DNA of 64,000 bases. It comes from Embiotoca jacksoni (lineage: Eukaryota > Chordata > Actinopteri > Embiotocidae). The translations under genes and the position numbers were made by a program. Below, one piece after another: positions 53,251 through 64,000 of the stretch (the first letter of the stretch is position 1; every line of letters begins with the position of its first letter). The stretch is from the NCBI GenBank assembly GCA_022577435.1, contig JAKOON010000005.1:7585224-7649223 (forward strand), read 5' to 3'. The notes beneath the pieces were generated by a model. It was not told where the DNA came from. It made no database searches and worked only from the letters and a program-made list of their open reading frames with translations.

Positions 53251-53256
53251 AATAAA
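53251..53256 (+). terminator. Polyadenylation signal AATAAA for lingo1
   Basis: A canonical AATAAA is followed within about 15-25 nt by a T-rich stretch (53,271-53,279) suitable as a downstream element. An ATTAAA lies about 20 nt before it. It is the best 3' end signal in the 2.1 kb after the stop codon. Confidence 0.6.
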
Positions 53257-53275
53257 GGTAATATGCAGATTTTTT

Positions 53276-55734
53276 TTTTAATTAACAAAATTTTGTTGAT
53301 GTTGAATTGTTGAGAATATGGTATGTTGTATTAAACAATCTATGGACTTTTTTAAACACGTCATGCTTCTATCTTGATTTTAAAGATGTGCTTGGTAGTC
53401 TTTGACATTCTTTTGGCGAAAACATTTTATCGACAAGGTCCAAACCTCGAGGTCTGGCTCTGAAAACGTTTGTGGAATTATAGTTAAATACGTCAACTAT
53501 TCCATTTACAGGCGACTGTACACCAGTCTTATTACAGTTATCTTTTTTTTTTTTTTTTTAAAGCGCCACAATGACAAGCAAGCTGAACAGTTGAGTGTAG
53601 TTTCTGTTTAGCAGTGACCAAATGAGAAATTTAATGTTTGATTAATTTGATTGAATACCTCATTAAGTGATGATGCAGACTGCAAGGTAATTTAACATCA
53701 TATGTTTCAGCGCTAATTACTTGTTTACGGGGAAAATGGTAATTCACTTCTCCCCTCGCCTGGCCTCTAAACATTAATTAACCACCATTAGTAAAGGATC
53801 ACAGGAAATATGATATTTATAGGAAATATTGTTAATTTACTCTGCACATTTGTAATTTTCAAGAGACAATGTTGGGAAAGTAATTAGTTCGTGAACTTCA
53901 AAATGGAACAAAAAATAAGAGCTCTTTTACACCGAATAACAATTTTATTTTGGGATGTGTCTTAGAGAAACACGGGCAAATCAGGTTACCCTTTGAAGGT
54001 TATGGGAAATGACCAGGGATACGACTAGGACAGCCTAGTTTCATAAAACACAGTGCTGCTCTGCACTGAGTTTGGATCTCTGTCCCATTCCTTTTTATTC
54101 TATTTCCTTGCCTTGGTTAGAACTCCACGGGGACTTTTGACGTTCTTTTTTTCCTCAAGCTGTATCAAAGCCTGCTCATTTATCTTCTGACTTGAAAACA
54201 GACAGGCAGAAAAGAGGAGAGAAGCTATTCTTGAGGCTTCAGAGCCCGCGGGGAGTAATGGAGACATCCATTGTTTTTATTCCTTAGATATTAGATCGGT
54301 GCTTAAAATTCTAGGTCAGGAACAGGCTGATGGATTCTGACACCATGCGACAAGTCGCCTCTCCTCAACTGAGCATGAAAATACAGACACACTTCTGGGT
54401 GTTCCTTGCACTCATCCAAATCCGTGCACTTAACAACATCTGGGAAACACTGCACGTAAGCAAACAAAAGTGGGAATTTGCTTTTGGTGGTGCCTCTGTC
54501 ACACCATAGGAGCTTCAGATGCCTAAAATAAAAAGCCAGTCTTTTGAGATCTATGTTCAGATGTGGAATTTCATCTCATAGCATATTCGCTGGTCCTCGT
54601 ATCCATATCTAAGGACCCAATTTAAGCCCTTGTTCAGGTCTGGTTCTCTTTATTACTCCTACTGTATGCTAATTCATCTATTTTTGTCACTGTCAGTCAA
54701 ACCCAACCTATTTCAGCATTCCTGATGAATCCGTTATATGACAAGCTAATCCCAATATTCAACCAATGAAATAGATGCAAAATCAGGAGTACGTTTTACT
54801 TACTTTAATTTTATTTTTATTTTAAACATAAAGGCATCTAATTGAAAGAGCTTATACCTTAATCAGTTTAATTAGGAAACTGCACCAAACAGAATATTGG
54901 ATCATTGAATTACAGCTAATGCTACACTACTGCACCATCTACCTGGTTCATATTTGGAAAGCAACATATAATGATAATAATGTTATAACTCATTATACGG
55001 TTTTAAGTAGATATACAGTCAAAAATGAGCAGAAAATAAATTATTGACATTATAGCTGTATATAGTTGAAATCATTCATATATTATAATGCATTATAATC
55101 AACGTATCAGTGGTTCGTATACTGATTAAGCATTAAAAAAATGTTAAATAGCTGGTGGTAAAATAGAGTGTGATCATAATCTTTGGGATTAATGTTCACA
55201 AAATTCATAGATAGAGACATTTTCAGATATTAATTGGGCTTTTACAGTACCTTACTTGTGTCCATAAAAGTAAAAATCAATCTGAAAACCTTCCGGAAAG
55301 AAGGTGTTACTAGTGTAAAGTACAAACATTTGGTGGTTAATGAGCTAAAGCATGTAAAACTGCCATGATGGTCCATTAAGTAGTCAATTATCAATGGTAA
55401 GTATCATGGAAACATGACAGGTCTTGAATCAATCATTAGACACATTTGTGGTGTTTTGTTTGCTGCAGGTGTCTGTGTAATGTAAAGGTTTTGGCCTTTA
55501 CATACAATGTATTTAAGTATTGAAATGGCTGTTATGATAATGTCAAAAGCCAGTATAAATATGTGATGAGATGAATTCAGCTTAGAGGGATAGAACTTAT
55601 CATATGTACTGTAACTCAGAGCACAGTGGTTGTTTAGAGTTTATCGCTCCACTGTTGTAAAACTTCATCTGCTGCAAAAAGTAATTTCTACGCATCATTA
55701 AGCCAAAATGGGATATAGCTGCAAACAGCAACTT

Positions 55735-55735
<1 letters not shown>
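53276..55735. other. Non-coding flank downstream of lingo1
   Basis: A T run lies near 53,542-53,559. The stretch at 53,640-53,800 has several homeodomain-type TAAT cores (see findings). No gene recognised. Confidence 0.5.

Positions 55736-55827
<92 letters not shown>
55736..55827 (+). repeat. (CA)46 microsatellite
   Basis: Perfect 92-nt CA tract downstream of lingo1. Several artefact frames cross it. Confidence 0.98.
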
Positions 55828-55830
<3 letters not shown>

Positions 55831-58800
55831 CACACAATGTTAACTCGGATTTGGAAAGCTGCAATTTTCTGCAAAGTGACACACATGACCATTTTTGTCC
55901 CTTTTAAGTAACGCTTTACTTTTTTTTGTGGATGGCATATGTTATTATCACAGAGCAGAGGTGTATTAAAAATGTTTGAAATCTGTTTCTTACATATATA
56001 TTTTTGTCAAGAAATTTTCCATTTTATTTTGCATTGGAACACTTAAGTGTACCTCTTTTTGATGGGCTTGTTCCCTACAGATTACAGCCATACATTTGCT
56101 CTTTCTGTGCCTTGCCGTATACATGGGAAAAGAGAGGAGGGTTAACTAGATTTGACAATATCAGATGTTCTCAAACAATCAATCGACGGGCCGTTATTAC
56201 TTAATAGACATACACAGGCTTATGTGCAAAAATGTTTCACCACTTTCCCCAAAAACACTATTCTGTGAAATGGCGAAGATATAAGTTATTGCAATGCTTA
56301 GATAAAGAACATTATCCAAACACCTCACAAGGTTTAGAACGTCATCATGTTTATGTTATATACATCCCTCACCTTTGGCAAAAAAAAATACAGTAAAAAG
56401 TAAAAAAAAAAAAAAAAAAAAATTGTACATCAGGCCTCAACTGATGGATAGTAAAACTGAAGTCCAACAATATTTGATATCATTCTGTTCAGTTTGTTAC
56501 TGTAATATAATATAATTACATATGTTGCAATCTAATAATAATACAATCTAACTCGATTTCATCTACTACTCAACACTGGCCATAACTCATCCTTACTTTT
56601 GATAAAGCCCCCAGGCTGAGCATCTCCCCACTCTTCTAAGGAAACTGGACACACAGAACAAAGTAGGAGTGTCATGTCTTGTTTCAGTAAAAGTCCAAAT
56701 CAAAGCAGGAACATCCATTGTTCAGGAGGGAGCAGTAACATGTCGGTTTCTGGGGGCTGTTGACTGAATTTCTCTTCTCCAGGATTGTAAGGAAACTGGA
56801 CATGGCAGTTTATATTGTTACAGACTCCCAGTGACCGAATGATATAGTTGAGAAGCTGCTATGAAAGTTAGACAGCAACAAGCCTGGTTTATGTCAGTGT
56901 TAGCTCGGACAGTGCTGCACTGATAAAGAGCCACGTACCATATTAACTAGTCCTGCACACACACGAAGTACATTTACTGGATGAATCCCAGGAGACAAAT
57001 CATGTCTGTTTACTACAAGGCCCTGCACAGCAGATGTGAATGTAAAAAGTGCACATGATTGTAGTGAATCATTTCTGGGATAAATATGCATCATTTCACT
57101 TCCTAGAAAAATAAAAAAAATGGCTGTGAACATTTTCTCAAAATATCCACGGTAATTACCATATCATTTGTGCAAAAGATGGTTTCCTGTTGGTGGGTTG
57201 TCTATTTATATTTGCGACATAATATTCAGAATATTCATATTTATATAATATGCTTTAAGTTGAATAGAGGGTGAGACTTTGATCCTTCTGGGTTCAGGGG
57301 TTTATGTCTGGTGTGGCTCCCACGAGGAGACTTAGCTGTTGCTTTGATGTTGAGCAGAGAGTTCTGCATAGTCAATAAACACCTCCCCAAGCAGTGCTGT
57401 AAAAAAAAAAACAAATAAATAAAAAACACCTGATCTCCAACCAACCCCTCACCCTAGTCACTCGCATTTGATTGCCTTGCTATTGTTTTACTGTCTTGGC
57501 CGGCTCATGGCTATCAAGCTCGAACCAGGATGGTGTCCAAAAAGGCGATCTGTTGAGGCCCATTTTGGCCTGGACCATATGCTACAGCCCACGTCTCTGT
57601 AGGTGACTCAATCCACCCTTCTTATTTATTTAACAGCCCCATGAAAGAGTCATGAGCTTCCAATTCAAAAACTGTGGCAGGCAAAAGACTGCATCTGTCT
57701 GCCATTAAAACCATCTTTTTGGCAGCCTGATAAAATGGACTCACTGCTGGCAAATGAAACCATTATTTGCGCTCACTTTATGTACAGCAGATTGTTTGTA
57801 GGCAGATGTATTACCAAGGTGATCTGGGCAATTCCTGTCAAGGTGAATAGGTGAGGAGGTAAGGGGCCGACCCATCCTGTAATTCTGTTCTAATTCCATT
57901 TCCTCTGCACAAGTCCTGAATAGGCCACTGTGAAATAATTGAGAGCTCAGTTGCTATTTCACCTTGAAGTGGATAACCATTCTGCATATAATTTGGCTTC
58001 TGCCTACTTGCCTCAAGGACAGCAGGCTGCTGAAATTTGATGGGGTAGCTGAGGCAGGTGCCACAGTGAGATAGATGATGTGATCTGATGAAAACAGCAC
58101 AGCCAGGCTGCTGCTCCCATTTGTCAGCATTGTTCCAAGATATCTGCAGGTGAGTCTGGGTATCATTTTTCATTATTTTCCCCATCTGCCCTCTGATATT
58201 GTGTTTTTGTTTGTGTGGGGTAGTATTACAGCGGACCCTACCTTCATGTTATCTTGGTGATATTAAAGGTTCATCAAATTCTACTTGAACACCGCAAAAA
58301 AAAAGACTCGATTTGTAAAAGTAAAATTTGAAAATGTAGTATCTGGTATTGTTTATTCATATTACAATATTTATATTGAAGAGGCTTGTATTGTGCTTCA
58401 GTAAAGTTTTATTTCAAGAGACAGATTAAAAGACGAATGGTGAAAAGGAATTCAGTTGAGTGATTTTACCTACAAAACACTGTACCCTGTGCTTCCCCTA
58501 ATTCACTTCAGTAACATATTTTTACTACACAACTGTTCTAACAGGCTTTGTAGTACTTCCAGTGACTTGTAACCAAATAAAATCAGAGTTGTGACCCTTT
58601 ACAATACATTAAGAATTCCATTTGCAAAGACAACAAAGTCTCATTTCCTTTAATTGCCCTAGTTCACCCATGAATTGTGATAAAACCATTAAGTGTAACA
58701 TAACTAAAGCAAGCGTATACTCCATAATGGCTGCTCTCCTTAAATAACCTTCTTATCTTAAGGCAATACTCCAAAGCTATTTATATCCGAGATGTAAACA

Positions 58801-61800
58801 CTGGTAGGGTAGTCTCTTAGCAGCTAATTGATCAACTGAAGTGAATAACTTATTTGGATGTTCAGTAACTAATGTTCCCAGGTGTATTGAAGTCCCAGAG
58901 CAGAAAGAAAGAGCAATAATCAACTCGAAAGGCCATCTCTGTGATGTTGGAGGATCTTGGCCTTTGCTCACTGCTTAGTGAAGGTCCACTGGTCCCGAGG
59001 GAAATGGGATCAAAATCCTGGCCCCTTAACCAGGAACATTTGTTTTGAATTAAAGATAGAGGTATTTTTAAACCATTGCATTTGAAAATAGCTTATCATC
59101 TAGATGTTGAACCTCTTAGCACTCATGAGAAAATCAGCATGTAATGCATCATGCAAAAACACTGAAACGGGTTGATTAGACGATGAACAGCTATATATTA
59201 TATAATTGCAACCCTAAACAACCTGTGTATGGTTGATGAAGTGCTTGAATCACTGATGGCTTCCAGAAATAAATAATTCCCAAAACACAGCTGTGCCCAA
59301 TCAAAGGCATGCTTTCCAAATTATACACATTCAAACATTAATTCAAATAATGATGGGTTGTGTTAAAAATGCTGTCATCTGTATGATCAACTGTGCTCCC
59401 TATATTGTAGGTGCATATAAATGTTCACATAGAGAAGTGACTCCATGCTGACTGATGTTAATTACAGGCTATTCTAAGAAAAAAATAATACAAGACTCAA
59501 AACCACTTACATGTGACAGCACCATCATTATTGTATTGAGTGTGCGTTATCACAATTTCCTGAGGCAGATACTAATTTTCTATCGAGGAAATAACTGTAA
59601 GACAGGGTAACTTTAGAAGATCAATTGCTATCTTAAAGTTCCAAAAGAGTAATGTTCAGGCAGACTTAACAACACAAAGAGGAACTGTTATCAATCCAGT
59701 TGTTCTCTAAGACTCAAATCCCTCCAAGTGAAATAGTGTAGATGTCAGAAACCAGTTGAATGCCTCAGCAATGACTTTCTCTTTGCAAAACCCTGGGGAT
59801 GAGCAATACAACAATAGAAAGGCACCACATAGCGGTAGAGATATTACAAATCTAAGCTGTTTTGGCTTTTTCAGCAGTCTCACTGCAGGAGCCCACAGAA
59901 GAATTTGCTCTCATTCAGTGGGACAGAATTGCCCAGCTTCGCTCAGCTTTCAATTATTTAAAAGGAGTCTCGAGGAGAGAGACGTGGGTGAGAAAATCAC
60001 GTTTCTCACACATTACACCACAGAGGAGAGCCCTCGAGTTGCCTCAGTTGTCTTAAAAAATAATACATAGTGCTCTGAAATACTTGTCTTTTCCTTTTTT
60101 TTCAGAATTTCAATCATTGCTTGACTGTGGAATTACTTTTCTCTGGTATCAAAACCACATCAATACCACAGCTTATGTATCTCACTCAGGTGTGTTTTTG
60201 ATCAAAACCAGACAGGGCTGAGATTTTATAAATGAACCAAAAGATACAGGATTCTTTTTCAGTTATTACTACTTCAGCATGAGCTTCAAAAGAAAACATT
60301 ACTATCCAGATTCAATCCACATTTCACCCACAGGTGTAAATGACAATTGAAAACATGCTATTTATATAATTATGCATACACACACATATGCATATCATTT
60401 ACTTACAACATCAGGGCAAGGCAAAAAGTCAAGTCAACTAAAAAGAGCAAAATAAGTAAACTAACAATCTCTAGGCGGTTAATTAACTTGTTTATATGAG
60501 TTATATGACTTTTGAGAAGTAATGGAGTAGAAAACAAGCTTTTAAATTCCATTTGAAATATTATCATCAATATGTATACATGTGAAAAGCAACCAATATT
60601 TGTTTTATGTTAGTGAGGAAATAGATAAAGAACATCAAAGACTAGTCTTCAAAATCAGCAAGATCATCCAGGATGTCTTCCAAAGAAATGCAATGCCTAA
60701 ATCACTGATGCATCACTGAGGCATATATAGCACATGAATTGATAATAATCGCTGCAAACAGTGGCTGAACTTTATGTAGTACATCGCATGTCGGTTGTGC
60801 CTTTCTTCGCTGTTAAAGGGCAAATGCAGTAATCTAACAAGTGAACATGGTGATGAAACGCGGGCTGACGAGGTACTTTCATGTGAAAACTGTATTAACT
60901 GAAATCCTATGCAAATATAATTCACACAAAAAAACTACATCACCTATGTAAAACCAGGCCCACTGGAAGAACAGTTGAGTAGTCAAAAGCAAAAAAAAAA
61001 GCTTACAGGCAAAATGCGTCGGCAACCAATAGGCAAATACTTTTGTACCTCAGAAGTGCATTTACATAACAGACAGTCCGACCTGCACTAAGGCTTCTTC
61101 TAAGGAAACACAAAAGTAGCTTTGGCAGGTTGGTTCTGCAACTTGCACAAACACAATACGAGCCTCTCACCAGTGTGTTGATTCAATTAAATTCAAAGAA
61201 TGAATGGCCTTTTTTTGTATTTCCTATAATTGATTTTTTTCCCCGACTGTGCATCTTTAAAAGGGACAATATTAGGTGTGGAACAAGTTAAATTCACACT
61301 TGGAGCTTTTTTGTGTGCATTTGCATCTGCTTGTGACACATTGACTTTGCATATGTTCATGTGGTGTCTGCATGGAATTGTAGAGCGCGTACGCACCTTC
61401 CCGCATGACTGAACAAAGATGCACATATTTTGTTTATTTAGTCTCCATTTGTCTAGAGAGAGGATATGCCTGAGCACTTTTTCGCTCATATTCAGGAACA
61501 GCCTGACAAATTTAGTTCAGAGAATACGTTGACGTCTGCGAGCTGCCTACACCCAGTCATCTGTTGTTGGCCCCTGTCGCAAAAACTCTGCCTCAAAATA
61601 TTTTCCTTGAGGTCACTGTTGCCCCAGTCACTTTATATTTGACGGGAGGTTCGAGGAACCACCTGCTGTTGTCACCAAAAATTACAGATTGTGTGGTGGA
61701 TTTTTTTGTTGTTTTTGATACTCACATATATCTTTGTACTTAATTATTAACTTTAATGCCCAGTCAGTAGAGGTATTGATTTTGAGTGATTCACAGTACC

Positions 61801-63949
61801 AAGTGTCAGTCATGTGACAGTCATGAGTCAGTCAGTGGTCAGCAGTGCCATGTCAGGGGGTCTCTTCACCTGATAAAACCCATTGTGTCAGCACAAAGTC
61901 AGCAGCACCTGATGGGGGGGTAGCTTGCATTTTAATTACAGTGAATAGGACCCCTGAATGACATGTGATGGCATGTGCGTCCCTGGGAAAGTCCTACCAC
62001 AACATGGGACCTAAACACTTTATAAGGCAGGGCTCAACCGTTTCACTTCAGTTGCTCTCATGAGATCACTCGGTTTGTTGAGACCCTTGATTTTCAATAA
62101 GTCTACATTGCATCAGACTCCGAAGACTGGGTGATTATGGCAACTACCAGTGATGTGAGGGGACCAGGGAAGTTGGGCCTCGGGGAAGAATTTGCACCAC
62201 AATTGCATACCACAAAAAGTCCAATCATTTGATAGGAGCAGCTGCTGATTAGTATACAGTGCTCCTCTTCCTACTTGGGACTTGGGGTGGACTACCGATT
62301 TGAAGAGAAGACAGCATTCACAGTCTATACTCTGAACCTCTAGACTAACAACACTATTCATTTCTACAACATAGGGAAAAAAATATCACAGCAGTTTTCT
62401 TAATTTCCATGGTATACCAAATTACATACAGTGCTCAAAGGCATCCAACCTGTTCTTGAGGCGCCTCTGGGCCTTCCTCAGGCTCAGTTGTTTGTGTGAA
62501 TCTGCTGAGTGGTGAAGTGTGGATGAGTAAGTGTTAATGTGTGATGTATGCGTTCATCTACAACAAACACTGTGTGGGAACCAAAAAGTTTTAGAGAAAC
62601 TGGAGCTTGGATGATGAACGCCACAGCAGATACGTAACTTATGAAACCATTATGGATGTGAAGCAACCTCAACTGGAGGTCTAAGATATGCAACTTTGCC
62701 CCAGTGACAGTAGATCTGAATTCCAGCTCGCTGGCTGGTTATCTCAGGCAATCTGAAACAATCGAGCAAGCCAGTGAGGAGGAAGCTGTTCACTAATCCT
62801 ATATTCCTTCTTCTGACAGCATCTGTGACACATCCGACAGGAGAGACCAAATGCTGCTGGGGTGAATTTACCTGAGGACTAGTTTCTTGACACATTAAAG
62901 AGCAACTCAAGAGACTCAAAGCTCTATGATCTCCAAACCAAGACAGCATGAAACCAAGAAAGCGGTGTAAGCTGAGAGCTTGCGGCTCATGGAAGTACAG
63001 TGAAAAGCAGATGTGGAGAACTACAGCTGAAAGCGGAGCAGATTGAGATATGGCATAAAAGAACAAGCTAAGGTGCAGTTAGTCCAATATGTGCAAGGTG
63101 TTTATTTGTGTGTATGAGGTACAGAGGCACAGATGCACAGGCACGGATAACTAATGACAGTTGCAGAGTTGCACACCTGGTAAAGGAAAAGAAAACACAG
63201 AAAAAAAGGTGCTGCAGAGAGGATATAGATTAAAACACTGGACCAGCATGCAGCCAAGTGTTCCATAAAAAAACCCGATATATTTTCTGCAGGTGGGCAG
63301 CGTTAAAGCAGGTCTTCCAAACTGTTGAGTTAAGTGCCATGGTTACGTCGCATTTCACATAAAACGCTTCCCCCAATTTTCATTTTATCACTGCATGGCC
63401 GCTTAGCCTTCTCACTGTATGAGATAAATAAGCGCAAGCGTTACAGGCATCCTTGGAAGCTGAAAGGGATAAACAAGGTTGTCAAAATCATGACTTACTG
63501 CAACAACTCCTCACAGTTTTCTTGATATATGAAGAAAATCTTGATCTATTGATTTATAGATAGTGTGACTTCAGCTCGACTTGAAAATATATTTACTGAA
63601 ACTAGATTCACTCTTCATTTGAGTGTCGATGTCTTTATTTTGAAGCTGTGTTACATACTGGCTTTTGCTATTTAGCAGTTTGATTTCTTTGCAAGGGCTC
63701 AACTCTGCAACCTTTGGTAAGTTGCTCTGTGTGTCATTCCTTCACAAAGTCACTGATGTCAGTACCACTGGCCCAGCCAATAGCAATGAGCCTTTATATC
63801 TGTCACTAGTAAAGTCAGAACCTTCTCTTGGCTAACCTGAATAATATAACGTTGGGGGTTTTGGGTAGTAAGTGTTCACTTTCTGTTACTTGTTCTCATG
63901 GTATGCACAAAAATAACTTCACAACCCCTTTGTCGTTTTCAGCTTTGCC
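55828..63949. other. Non-coding flank downstream of lingo1
   Basis: No gene recognised. Possible conserved non-coding stretches lie at 57,610-57,850 and 57,990-58,170, and a possible LTR-like segment at about 61,850-62,120. Frames of up to 138 residues near 62,650-63,066 lack domains. Confidence 0.5.
56402..56423 (+). repeat. A homopolymer, 22 nt
   Basis: Uninterrupted A run in the downstream flank. Confidence 0.9.
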
Positions 63950-64000
63950 AAGTTCAATTCAATTCAATTTTATCTATATAGCGCCAAATCACAGCACATA
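63950..64000 (+). repeat. Dispersed repeat, cut by the window end
   Basis: Starts with repeated ttcaa units, then tttatctatatagcgccaaa and tcacagcac. This is a very common interspersed sequence in acanthomorph fish genomes as I recall it. It continues beyond the window. Confidence 0.6.

Larger units (their letters stand above)
51148..53275 (+). other. lingo1: lingo1 3' UTR (approximate end)
   Basis: AT-rich sequence follows the stop codon without further coding signal. It contains an A-rich run near 51,418-51,431 and a 37-nt T homopolymer at 53,109-53,145. The end is placed just after the AATAAA at 53,251. The open frame at 52,555-52,908 inside it has no recognisable domain and is taken as chance. 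Earlier alternative ends are possible. Confidence 0.6.

Noticed and set aside
55600..55911. CVCVCV and HTHTHT frames
   Set aside because: Translation of the CA microsatellite; the same applies to 42,054-42,535.
62650..63066. 138-residue - strand frame
   Set aside because: No recognisable domain or splice context; the composition is like the surrounding DNA.

Overview
The window reads as vertebrate nuclear DNA, almost certainly from a ray-finned (teleost) fish. It is AT-rich, carries long CA, GATA and CT/GA microsatellites, several short non-autonomous DNA transposons and fish-type dispersed repeats, and has one intact protein-coding exon. The species cannot be named from the sequence. No bacterial-type features (operons, Shine-Dalgarno sites, CRISPR, IS elements) are present.

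The one secure gene is lingo1 on the + strand. Its main coding exon spans about 49,288-51,147, with the ATG at 49,300 and the stop codon at 51,145-51,147. It encodes a 615-residue LRR-Ig type I membrane protein whose C-terminal tail closely matches LINGO1. A 3' UTR of about 2.1 kb ends near a polyadenylation signal at 53,251. The first 49 kb read best as lingo1 5' UTR introns and regulatory DNA. A 36-nt candidate exon at 4,358-4,393 ends ATG-CAG and, when joined to 49,288, gives Met-Gln-Val-Thr-Asp-Lys-Met. That matches the start architecture of the longer human LINGO1 isoform (MQVSKRM). A CpG-rich block at about 25.2-26.1 kb ends at a strong splice donor (26,085/26,086) and is a good candidate for a second, internal promoter whose transcripts would start translation at the ATG at 49,300.

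Layout: 0-25 kb is intronic or upstream DNA with the candidate exon at 4.4 kb, TIR elements at 7.6-8.3 and 10.0-10.5 kb, a LINE 3' end with a GATA/GACA tail at 12.4-13.0 kb, and other dispersed repeats. 25-28.6 kb is the CpG block followed by three TATA-like sites. 28.6-49.3 kb is intron with a hAT-like element (29,955-30,458), a CT/GA inverted repeat (32.1-32.3 kb), a small MITE (40.1-40.3 kb), a 64-bp hAT-like remnant (43,005-43,068) and stretches that look like conserved non-coding elements. 49.3-53.3 kb is the coding exon and 3' UTR. 53.3-64 kb is gene-free flank with a 92-nt CA tract and a dispersed repeat cut by the window end.

I see no novel multi-gene system. The most interesting signals are the lingo1 5' exon/promoter arrangement, which includes two short uORFs that would end at the same stop codon, and several cleanly bounded transposon copies. 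All splicing statements are inference from sequence; no transcript data were available.
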